Origin: Hyphomicrobiales bacterium | GTDB taxonomy: Bacteria; Pseudomonadota; Alphaproteobacteria; Rhizobiales; Beijerinckiaceae | Assembly (NCBI GenBank): GCA_026400535.1 | Contig: JAPLOU010000047.1 | Coordinates: forward strand, 1-64,000 | DNA length: 64,000 nt | Direction: 5' to 3' | Part shown: piece after piece, positions 57,698 through 64,000 of the stretch | Layout: each line of letters begins with the position of its first letter | Numbering within the stretch: position 1 is the stretch's first letter | Program-made: the position numbers and the translations under genes | The notes under the pieces: generated by a model | Database searches by the model: none | What the model saw: the letters and a program-made list of their open reading frames with translations, nothing else | What the model was told of the DNA's origin: nothing

Positions 57698-57732
57698 GCC
57701 GCCGGTTGGCGGCGCCTTCATTTTGTGAAGGA
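57698..57732 (+). promoter_or_regulatory. Leader hairpins of rplY covering the ribosome site
   Basis: The first hairpin is GCCGCC-GGTT-GGCGGC (57698-57713). The second, CCTTCA (57715-57720) with TGAAGG (57726-57731), includes the GAAGGA Shine-Dalgarno (57727-57732) that lies eight bases before the rplY ATG. A structure hiding the ribosome site suggests translational control, possibly by L25 itself; that part is inference. Confidence 0.55.
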
Positions 57733-57740
57733 TCAAACAC

Positions 57741-58376
57741 ATGTCCGCTGTGAAGCAGATCAAGGCTTCGGCGCGCGCGTCTGGTGGCAAGGGGGCCGCC
57801 CGTGCAATTCGCCGTTCCGGCAAGATTCCCGCCGTCATTTACGGTGGTGGCGAAGCCGCCCTCCCCATCGCGCTCGACTATGCACAGACCAACCGTCTGA
57901 TCTACGCTGGCCACTTCCTGACCACCGTGTTCGAGATCGACGTTGACGGCACCATCGTCCGCGCCGTGCCGCGCGACTACCAGCTCGAGCCCGTCAAGGA
58001 CACGCCGCTGCATGTCGACTTCCTGCGCCTTTCGGCAGGCTCAATGATCCGCGTCGAAATCCCGATCCACGTCACAGGCCAGGATGTCTCGCCGGGCGTG
58101 AAGCGGGGTGGCATGGTGCAGATCGTCGAGCACTCGCTCGAGATGATGGTGCCAGCGGACAACATCCCCGATGCGCTGGAAATCTCGGTCGCGACGCTGA
58201 ATATCGGCGGCTCCGTCCACCTCGCTGACGTCAAGCTGCCGGACGGCTGCAAGACAATTACCCGGGAGAATCTGACGCTGGTCGCCGTCTCGACCCCGAC
58301 CAAGCTTGCCGACGAACCCGCTCCCGCCGCCGCGGCAGCCGCGGCCGCACCGGCCAAGGCGCCCGCCAAGGGCTGA
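57741..58376 (+). CDS. rplY: 50S ribosomal protein L25/Ctc
   Basis: A 211-residue long-form L25 (TL5/Ctc type) that binds 5S rRNA. The N-terminal L25 domain ([30 protein letters not shown]) is followed by the C-terminal beta domain ([40 protein letters not shown]) and an Ala/Pro-rich tail. Followed by a strong terminator and pth, the usual neighbour. Confidence 0.96.
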   Translation: MSAVKQIKASARASGGKGAARAIRRSGKIPAVIYGGGEAALPIALDYAQTNRLIYAGHFLTTVFEIDVDGTIVRAVPRDYQLEPVKDTPLHVDFLRLSAGSMIRVEIPIHVTGQDVSPGVKRGGMVQIVEHSLEMMVPADNIPDALEISVATLNIGGSVHLADVKLPDGCKTITRENLTLVAVSTPTKLADEPAPAAAAAAAAPAKAPAKG

Positions 58377-58402
58377 TCAGCCCGACCCATCATGCTATCA
58401 GG

Positions 58403-58430
58403 ACGGCCGGGCCAAGGGCCCGGCCGTTTC
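58403..58430 (+). terminator. Terminator hairpin between rplY and pth
   Basis: An 11-bp perfect stem ACGGCCGGGCC (58403-58413) and GGCCCGGCCGT (58417-58427), loop AAG, followed by TTTC. pth begins 21 bases later, so it either attenuates read-through or pth has its own start. Confidence 0.75.
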
Positions 58431-58447
58431 CGTTCGGAGGGTGTCAC

Positions 58448-59062
58448 ATGCTGCTGCTGGTCGGCCTCGGCAATCCCGGCGCGCGCTATGCGGGCAACCG
58501 GCACAATATCGGCTTCATGGCGCTGGACGCGATCGCGCGCACGCACCGCGCAGGGCCTTGGCGTGCGCGCTTTCAGGGCGAGGCCACGGAGGCGGTGATC
58601 GGCATCGGCAAGGCGCTGCTGCTCAAGCCACTGACGTTCATGAACCTTTCGGGGCAATCGGTGCAGGCAGCGGCGCAGTTCTACAAGATCGAGCCGAAGA
58701 ACATCGTCGTCCTGCATGATGAACTTGATCTCGCCCCTGCCAAGCTCCGCGTGAAGAAGGGCGGCGGCAATGCCGGGCATAATGGCCTGCGTTCGATCAC
58801 TGCGTCCATCGGCAATGACTATCGCCGTGTGCGCATCGGCATCGGCCATCCTGGCGACAAGGCACTGGTGCAGGCTTATGTGCTCGACGACTTCGCCAGG
58901 ACCGAGCAGCCATGGGTGGAAGACCTGTGTCGCGCCTGTGCCGACAAGGCAGCGCTGCTCGTCGGCGGCTTCGACGAACGCTTCCAGAGCGATGTCTCGC
59001 TGATCATGCAGAACAAGGGCTGGGGTGAGGACAAGCGGGTGGGGGAGAACAAGGCCAATTGA
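58448..59062 (+). CDS. pth: Peptidyl-tRNA hydrolase
   Basis: A 204-residue Pth that frees tRNA from drop-off peptides. N-terminal [20 protein letters not shown] holds catalytic H19 and N9; [13 protein letters not shown] and [19 protein letters not shown] follow with the conserved Asp. GGAGGG lies eight bases before the ATG. Length standard with a short charged tail. Confidence 0.96.
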   Translation: MLLLVGLGNPGARYAGNRHNIGFMALDAIARTHRAGPWRARFQGEATEAVIGIGKALLLKPLTFMNLSGQSVQAAAQFYKIEPKNIVVLHDELDLAPAKLRVKKGGGNAGHNGLRSITASIGNDYRRVRIGIGHPGDKALVQAYVLDDFARTEQPWVEDLCRACADKAALLVGGFDERFQSDVSLIMQNKGWGEDKRVGENKAN

Positions 59063-59203
59063 GGCGACACGAGGTTCGTGTTGCGCGCAGTTCCTGTCTG
59101 GGGATATGCAGCACGGACGAATGATCGCGGACATGCGCATCATCAACCCGTTTCAGGTTGCGCCAGATGCGCGACCGTCAACTTGGACCTGATTGGAACA
59201 ACC

Positions 59204-60301
59204 ATGGGCTTCAAATGCGGTATCGTCGGCCTGCCGAATGTCGGCAAGTCGACCCTGTTCAACGCGCTGACGCAAACGGCGGCCGCGCAGGCCGCCAACT
59301 ATCCGTTCTGCACCATCGAGCCGAACGTCGGCGATGTCCCAGTGCCGGATGACCGGCTCGACAGACTGGCCCAGATCGGCAAGTCGCAGCAGATCATCCC
59401 GACGCGCATCACCTTCGTGGACATCGCCGGCATCGTGCGCGGCGCCTCCAAGGGCGAGGGTCTCGGCAATCAGTTCCTCGCCAATATCCGCGAGGTCGAC
59501 GCCATCGTGCATGTGGTGCGCTGCTTCGAGGACGGCGACATTACCCATGTCGAGGGTAAGGTCGATCCTGGCGCCGACATCGAGACCATCGAGACCGAGC
59601 TGATGCTGGCCGATCTGGAAAGCCTCGAAAAGCGTGTTGTCAGTCTCGAGAAGAAGGCTCGCTCCGGCGACAAGGACGCAAAGGAGCAGCTCGCCCTCAT
59701 CCAGAAATCGCTGGTTCTGCTGCAGGAGGGCAAGCCCGCCCGTCTCACCCAGCGCACCGCGGAGGAGGAGCGCTCCTTCCAGATGCTGCAGCTGCTCACC
59801 GCCAAGCCCGTACTCTACGTCTGCAATGTCGAGGAAGCCTCCGCTGACAAGGGCAACGCCTTCTCGGCCAGGGTCTTTGCCCGCGCGGCGCAAGAAGGCG
59901 CGCGGGCCGTGGTGGTTTCCGCCAAGATCGAGAGCGAGATCGCGGTGATGCCGCAGGACGAGCAGGCCGACTTTCTCGAAGCAGTCGGCCTGCCCGAGCC
60001 CGGCCTCAACCGCGTCATCCGCGAGGGCTATGCGCTGCTCGGCCTGATCACCTACTTCACGGTTGGTCCGAAGGAGGCGCGCGCCTGGACGATTGCCAAG
60101 GGCACAAAGGCCCCGGCAGCGGCAGGCGTGATCCATACCGATTTCGAGAAGGGCTTCATCCGCTCCGAAACCATCGCCTACGCCGACTATGTCGCGCTGA
60201 ACGGCGAAGCCGGTGCCCGCGATGGCGGCAAGCTGAGGCTCGAAGGCAAGGAGTATGTCGTTGCCGACGGCGACGTACTGCATTTCCGCTTTGCCAACTG
60301 A
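59204..60301 (+). CDS. ychF: Redox-regulated ATPase/GTPase YchF (OLA1 family)
   Basis: A 365-residue Obg-family P-loop protein that prefers ATP and associates with ribosomes. G1 is [20 protein letters not shown]; the catalytic-region [20 protein letters not shown] follows; the TGS domain lies near the end ([20 protein letters not shown]) with [13 protein letters not shown] 59204 gives the family N-terminus (MGFKCGIVG). The rplY-pth-ychF order is conserved. Confidence 0.96.
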   Translation: MGFKCGIVGLPNVGKSTLFNALTQTAAAQAANYPFCTIEPNVGDVPVPDDRLDRLAQIGKSQQIIPTRITFVDIAGIVRGASKGEGLGNQFLANIREVDAIVHVVRCFEDGDITHVEGKVDPGADIETIETELMLADLESLEKRVVSLEKKARSGDKDAKEQLALIQKSLVLLQEGKPARLTQRTAEEERSFQMLQLLTAKPVLYVCNVEEASADKGNAFSARVFARAAQEGARAVVVSAKIESEIAVMPQDEQADFLEAVGLPEPGLNRVIREGYALLGLITYFTVGPKEARAWTIAKGTKAPAAAGVIHTDFEKGFIRSETIAYADYVALNGEAGARDGGKLRLEGKEYVVADGDVLHFRFAN

Positions 60302-60313
60302 GCCAGGCCAACC

Positions 60314-61315
60314 ATGACCCTCTTCTTCGAGGACTTTGCGGTCGGTGACCTGCGCAACTACGGCCGGCAGACGGTCAGTGCCGAGGACATCATCGCCTTT
60401 GCCAGCGTGTTCGATGCGCAGGACTTCCATCTTGACGCCGAAGCGGCGAAATCGACCTTCGTCGGCGGCCTGATCGGCTCAGGCTGGCATACCTCGGCCA
60501 TGATGATGCGCATGATGGCGGAGGCGTTCCTGCTCGACAGCGCCGGGCTTGGCGCTCCGGGCATCGACGAGTTGAAATGGATCCGCCCCGTCCGCCCCGG
60601 TGATACGTTGAGCGTGCGCCACACCGTGCTGGAGGTGAAGGAGAGCCGGTCTAAGCCCGAGATCGGCCTGGTGCGCTTCCGTTTCGAGGTCATGGACCAG
60701 AACGCCGCGCCCGTGCAGGAGGTGACGAACTGGATCATTTTCGGTCGGCGCGGACAGGTTCCGGCCCCAACGTTCCGCGCGCCGCCGGCACCTTGGCGCT
60801 ATGCGCCGCCAACGGCCATCGGCGCGCTGTCACCGGCGCCCGGCGAAACCCGGCCCGTTCCCCTGTTCGATCAGCTGGAGATCGGCGAGCGCACCGAACT
60901 CGGCAGTTTCACCTTCGCCGCGGACGACATCGTCGCCTTCGCACAGGCCTTTGATCCGCAACGCTTCCACCTCGATGAGGCGGCGGCGAAGGCATCGCTG
61001 TTCGGCGGCCTCTGCGCTTCCGGCTGGCATACAGGGGCGGTCTGGATGCGCCTGATGGTGGCGAACCGGCGGCGCGTTCAACACCTCATGGGCGATGCCA
61101 TGCCAAGGCTGGGATCGTCGCCCGGATTGAGAAATCTGAAGTGGCTGAAGCCGGTCTTTGCCGGCGACACCATCAGCTATGCCTCGACCATGATCGAGAA
61201 GCGCGCCTCGGTGTCACGGCCGGGCTGGGGGCTCGTGTTCCACCACAACACCGCTACCAACCAGCGCGGCGAGACGGTGTTCATGTTCGATGGCTGTGTT
61301 TTCTGGCAGCGCTGA
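60314..61315 (+). CDS. Double-MaoC (hot-dog) dehydratase-like protein
   Basis: A 333-residue protein with two MaoC-like hot-dog domains in tandem. The first (TVSAEDIIAFASVFDAQDFH, then FVGGLIGSGWHTSAMMMRMM) and the second (FAADDIVAFAQAFDPQRFHL, then LFGGLCASGWHTGAVWMRLM) each have the D-x4-H hydratase-2 motif. Each half also has a matching KWIRPVRPGDTLSV or KWLKPVFAGDTISY strand. Such proteins hydrate enoyl-CoAs; the substrate is unknown. Starts 12 bases after ychF. Confidence 0.88.
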   Translation: MTLFFEDFAVGDLRNYGRQTVSAEDIIAFASVFDAQDFHLDAEAAKSTFVGGLIGSGWHTSAMMMRMMAEAFLLDSAGLGAPGIDELKWIRPVRPGDTLSVRHTVLEVKESRSKPEIGLVRFRFEVMDQNAAPVQEVTNWIIFGRRGQVPAPTFRAPPAPWRYAPPTAIGALSPAPGETRPVPLFDQLEIGERTELGSFTFAADDIVAFAQAFDPQRFHLDEAAAKASLFGGLCASGWHTGAVWMRLMVANRRRVQHLMGDAMPRLGSSPGLRNLKWLKPVFAGDTISYASTMIEKRASVSRPGWGLVFHHNTATNQRGETVFMFDGCVFWQR

Positions 61316-61322
61316 AGCCCGA

Positions 61323-61679
61323 TCAGTACATCCGTCCGCCATTGGGTACGCCCTGGCCAGGCTGCAGCAGGACCACTTCGCCGTCGGCGTCGGGCACGCC
61401 GAGCGTCAGCACTTCAGACATGAACTTGCCGATCTGGCGCGGCGGGAAATTGACCACGCCGAGCACCTGGCGACCCGGCAAATCCTCAATCCGGTAGTGT
61501 TTGGTAATCTGCGCTGACGTCTTCTTGATCCCGATCTCCGGACCAAAATCGATCCAGAGCTTGATCGCCGGCTTGCGGGCTTCCGGAAAGGGCTCCGCCT
61601 GAACAACGGTCCCGACCCGGATGTCGACTGTCATGAAATCGTCGAAGCTGATCTGGCCCGACGGCGCTTTCATGTCCAT
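61323..61679 (-). CDS. csaA: CsaA-like tRNA-binding domain protein
   Basis: A 118-residue single EMAP/OB-fold tRNA-binding protein: ISFDDFMTVDIRVGTVVQAE, KLWIDFGPEIGIKKTSAQIT, GRQVLGVVNFPPRQIGKFMS and a GVPNGGRMY end. Matches CsaA, described as a chaperone-like or tRNA-binding dimer. Tail-to-tail with the MaoC gene and in line with the TetR gene upstream. Confidence 0.9.
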   Translation of the reverse strand: MDMKAPSGQISFDDFMTVDIRVGTVVQAEPFPEARKPAIKLWIDFGPEIGIKKTSAQITKHYRIEDLPGRQVLGVVNFPPRQIGKFMSEVLTLGVPDADGEVVLLQPGQGVPNGGRMY

Positions 61680-61696
61680 GGGCGCAGTCTCGGAGC

Positions 61697-62416
61697 TCAG
61701 ATCGCGGGCGCGAAGTCGTCGCGCTCCTCACCGCGCTCAGGCGCACGCTCGCGCCGGCGCATGCGCGGCGCGCGCTCGCAGATCGCATGCGCCAGCGACC
61801 GGAACGGGGCCGTCAGCCGGCGCACATCCTCGGCCAGGCCAAGCACACGCTCGCCCCGCTTCAGTTCGCGTTCCAGCGTCGCCATGGTCTTGGCCATGCC
61901 GGGATCTGGATCGTCCAGCCATGTATCGACCGTCCGGGCAAACACGACCACCGCGCCCTGGATCTTGAGCATGCCAAGTTCGTCCTCGACCGGAACGCCG
62001 CACGACCCAAGCAGATAGCGCCAGGAATTGACGGCCGAGCGGTTGAGGGCGGCTGCCGCGAGGGGGTCTCGGCGAACAGCACGCCGGATTTCGATCAGCG
62101 CCGCCTTGTAGGGCGCCATTGCATCAAGGCGGCGCATCATCAGGTCGAACACCCGCTCATGCACCGGCTCGCCGACAAGGTCCGGATTGGCGCTGTCGAG
62201 CACCGCCCGGTCGATCAGCCGGCCAAAACCCGCCAGCATGGCTCCCTTTGACGGGAACAGGTCGCGCAACGCCGACAGTGGCATCCCCGCCCTTTCGGCA
62301 ACCTGCGGAAGCTCGAGCTCTTTCCAGCCGTGATCGGCCACAAGCGCCATCAGGGCCTGAATGGCGATGGTGCGCGGGTCGGCCTTCGGTGCGTCGGTTG
62401 CAGGTTTCCTCGCCAT
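61697..62416 (-). CDS. TetR-family transcriptional regulator
   Basis: A 239-residue protein. The N-terminal helix-turn-helix (AIQALMALVADHGWKELELP, VAERAGMPLSALRDLFPSKG) is of TetR/AcrR type, followed by a helical C-terminal domain (VFDLMMRRLDAMAPYKAALI) resembling COQ9-like TetR relatives, and a basic Arg/Glu-rich tail. The ligand is unknown. It reads toward csaA, 17 bases away, so the two are probably co-transcribed. Confidence 0.82.
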   Translation of the reverse strand: MARKPATDAPKADPRTIAIQALMALVADHGWKELELPQVAERAGMPLSALRDLFPSKGAMLAGFGRLIDRAVLDSANPDLVGEPVHERVFDLMMRRLDAMAPYKAALIEIRRAVRRDPLAAAALNRSAVNSWRYLLGSCGVPVEDELGMLKIQGAVVVFARTVDTWLDDPDPGMAKTMATLERELKRGERVLGLAEDVRRLTAPFRSLAHAICERAPRMRRRERAPERGEERDDFAPAI

Positions 62417-62533
62417 GACGGGCTCCTCTGTCTGTTGCCCTTGATATAGGTCGTGCGGGCCGCAGCCGGAAGATGGGGATTTGTCGCGCTTCGCCCTGCC
62501 CCGCGATTCGGGCTTATCAGGGAAGAAGCGTCG

Positions 62534-63361
62534 TCAGCCGCTGAGTTCTTCCGCACGCAGTTTCGCCGCAATGACGGCACGGACCATCAGCGCCTTGAGG
62601 CCGTTGTCGGCCATGAGCACCTCGAGTGCAGCGGCAGTCGTACCCCCGGGCGAGGTCACGTTCTGGCGCAGGGTTCCCGGATCAAGAGGCGAACAGTGCA
62701 GCAACTCCCCTGCTCCCTCGATCGTGCCCCGCGCAAGGCGGGCGGCCACTTCGGCCGGCAGGCCAGCGGCAATGCCTGCTTCGGTGAGACATTCGACCAT
62801 GAAAAAGACATAGGCGGGTCCTGAGCCCGACACTGCCGTGACGGCATCGATGTAATCCTCGCCTGGCACCCACTCCACACGACCGATCCCGCTGAGCAGC
62901 GACGTTGTCACCAGCTTCTGCGCGTCACTGACATCGCGGCTGGCGGCCACGCCCGTGACGCCGCGCCGCACGGATGCTGGCAGGTTGGGCATCGCTCGCA
63001 CGAAAGCCCTGGTGCGCGGTGCCCGCGCCGCCAGATTGGCGATGGTCTTGCCGGCAAGAATCGACACCACCAGGGTCTGCGGACCTGCCAGTTGCGTGAG
63101 CGCAGCTGCGGCAGCGTCGAGCATCTGCGGCTTGATGCCGAGCACCAGCACGTCCGGCGCGGCGACGGCTGAGAGCAAGGGATTGAGCCGGAAGCCGTGG
63201 GCTGCGGCAAGCGCGCTGAGTTCGGGGCCGGCGTTGGGATCGAGCACGGTCAGTCCCGCAACGTCAATTCCGCCGCCAAGCCAGCCCTGCAGCATCGCGC
63301 CGCCCATCTTGCCAGCCCCCATCAGAACAAGGGTCTTGGGCAGTGTCGCTGTGCTGGTCAT
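62534..63361 (-). CDS. proC: Pyrroline-5-carboxylate reductase
   Basis: A 275-residue NAD(P)H-dependent enzyme making proline. The Rossmann motif is LVLMGAGKMGGAMLQGWL; further VLGIKPQMLDAAAAAL, RAMPNLPASVRRGVTGVAAS, DAVTAVSGSGPAYVFFMVEC and the C-terminal LRQNVTSPGGTTAAALEVL. Length typical. It follows the YbjN gene, 82 bases away, an order common in Hyphomicrobiales. Confidence 0.96.
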   Translation of the reverse strand: MTSTATLPKTLVLMGAGKMGGAMLQGWLGGGIDVAGLTVLDPNAGPELSALAAAHGFRLNPLLSAVAAPDVLVLGIKPQMLDAAAAALTQLAGPQTLVVSILAGKTIANLAARAPRTRAFVRAMPNLPASVRRGVTGVAASRDVSDAQKLVTTSLLSGIGRVEWVPGEDYIDAVTAVSGSGPAYVFFMVECLTEAGIAAGLPAEVAARLARGTIEGAGELLHCSPLDPGTLRQNVTSPGGTTAAALEVLMADNGLKALMVRAVIAAKLRAEELSG

Positions 63362-63443
63362 GGCAATGGCTCGTAAAGCTGGAAACCGAAGGCGTCGGGG
63401 ACGGCCGCGTCCTGTAGAAAGATGTGCGCATCTTGTCGCGCGC

Positions 63444-63944
63444 TCAGGCCTCGCCGACGGTTTCCATCATGGCGTAGTCCAGCGCCTCGCGGGCGGTTCG
63501 TCCGGCCCAGAGCACGAACTGGAAGGCCTGAAAGTATCGCTCGCAGGTCTCGACAGCCGACTTGATCAGCATCCCGGCCTGCTCGTCAGTCGGCTCGACG
63601 CCGCCGGAGAGCAGCAAAGAGTGCCGGAACATCACGACATTCTCCGAACTCCAGAAGTCGAAATGCCCGAGCCAGAGCTGCTCGTTGATCATCGAAATCA
63701 GGCTCAGCACCTCGGATTTGCGCCGCTCAGGCACCTTCAGGTCGAAGGCGGACGCAACATGCATCGCCTCCATCTGATCAAGCCAGGTGACCGCCACCTG
63801 ATAGTCGGACCAGGTCCCAGACACGCCCACGGAGATCTCATCCTCACCGTCGCGGTCGAAACTCCATTCATTCAGGGTCGCAAGCCGCTCGATGACATCG
63901 AGAGGGTGACTTGAACGATCAAGGTCGAATTCAAGGTCCAGCAT
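63444..63944 (-). CDS. YbjN domain protein
   Basis: A ~166-residue YbjN-family protein: HPLDVIERLATLNEWSFDRD, SDYQVAVTWLDQMEAMHVAS, MINEQLWLGHFDFWSSENVV and the ending AREALDYAMMETVGEA. YbjN domains resemble type III secretion chaperone folds and affect motility and stress traits in E. coli; the role here is unknown. ATG 63944 is chosen; the frame stays open toward the window edge, so an upstream start outside or at TTG 63995 cannot be excluded. It precedes proC. Confidence 0.85.
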   Translation of the reverse strand: MLDLEFDLDRSSHPLDVIERLATLNEWSFDRDGEDEISVGVSGTWSDYQVAVTWLDQMEAMHVASAFDLKVPERRKSEVLSLISMINEQLWLGHFDFWSSENVVMFRHSLLLSGGVEPTDEQAGMLIKSAVETCERYFQAFQFVLWAGRTAREALDYAMMETVGEA

Positions 63945-64000
63945 GCCAGAAGCCAGTTCCTCAAGAGGGCGGAAAACGCAGGTGCGAAAACACAAGCCAA

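Overview
This 64 kb window is GC-rich and gene-dense. It reads as a chromosomal segment of an alphaproteobacterium, most likely of the order Hyphomicrobiales (Bosea/Phreatobacter/Methylobacterium-like relatives). Reasons: the run ffh-rpsP-rimM-trmD, scattered leuC/leuD/leuB, a UvrB with a long N-terminal extension, a DUF6481 gene beside a cold-shock gene, an extensin-like lipoprotein, and paired DUF1800/DUF1501 genes. The genus is inference. Nearly everything is core or housekeeping. No CRISPR array, prophage, tRNA or rRNA gene was seen.

Layout. 0-6 kb: end of a RecD-like helicase, an ECF sigma/anti-sigma pair divergent from a secreted DUF4394 protein, then DUF1800-DUF1501. 6-19 kb: tRNA hydroxylase trhO, small membrane proteins (SemiSWEET, DUF1499, DUF486), a methyltransferase, fadD, a rhodanese, leuC, a wrecked acid phosphatase, a zincin-like protein, leuD, a glycosyltransferase, a pteridine-reductase-like SDR and an extensin-like lipoprotein. 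19-25 kb: a 27-residue membrane peptide gene with its own promoter and terminator, a frameshifted prfC, hemolysin III, a cold-shock gene, DUF6481, an MBL hydrolase and a PAP2 protein. 25-32 kb: ffh, rpsP, rimM and trmD, facing dapF-mtaB. 32-37 kb: a split UxaA-family dehydratase, then a decayed patch (AbiEii-like toxin pseudogene, IS110 remnant). 37-43 kb: uvrB, aroA, a TPR protein, leuB. 43-46.5 kb: a TPP riboswitch and thiBPQ. 46.5-51 kb: an isochorismatase-family pseudogene and a fused 5-oxoprolinase/hydantoinase. 51-57 kb: uvrC, prs and a BigR-type sulfide/persulfide locus with divergent promoters. 57-64 kb: a decayed second prs 3' end, an IS remnant, rplY-pth-ychF, a MaoC protein, csaA, a TetR regulator, proC and a YbjN protein.

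The strongest regulatory readings are the TPP riboswitch ahead of thiBPQ, the BigR operator overlapping two divergent promoters, and a hairpin covering the rplY Shine-Dalgarno. The most notable theme is gene decay: prfC, the acid phosphatase, AbiEii, IS110, the isochorismatase, DUF2798 and a second prs copy are all broken, and the sigma/DUF4394 locus carries a lost start codon and a shortened sigma factor. I did not find a convincing new multi-gene system. The best candidate for something undescribed is the 27-residue membrane peptide transcription unit.
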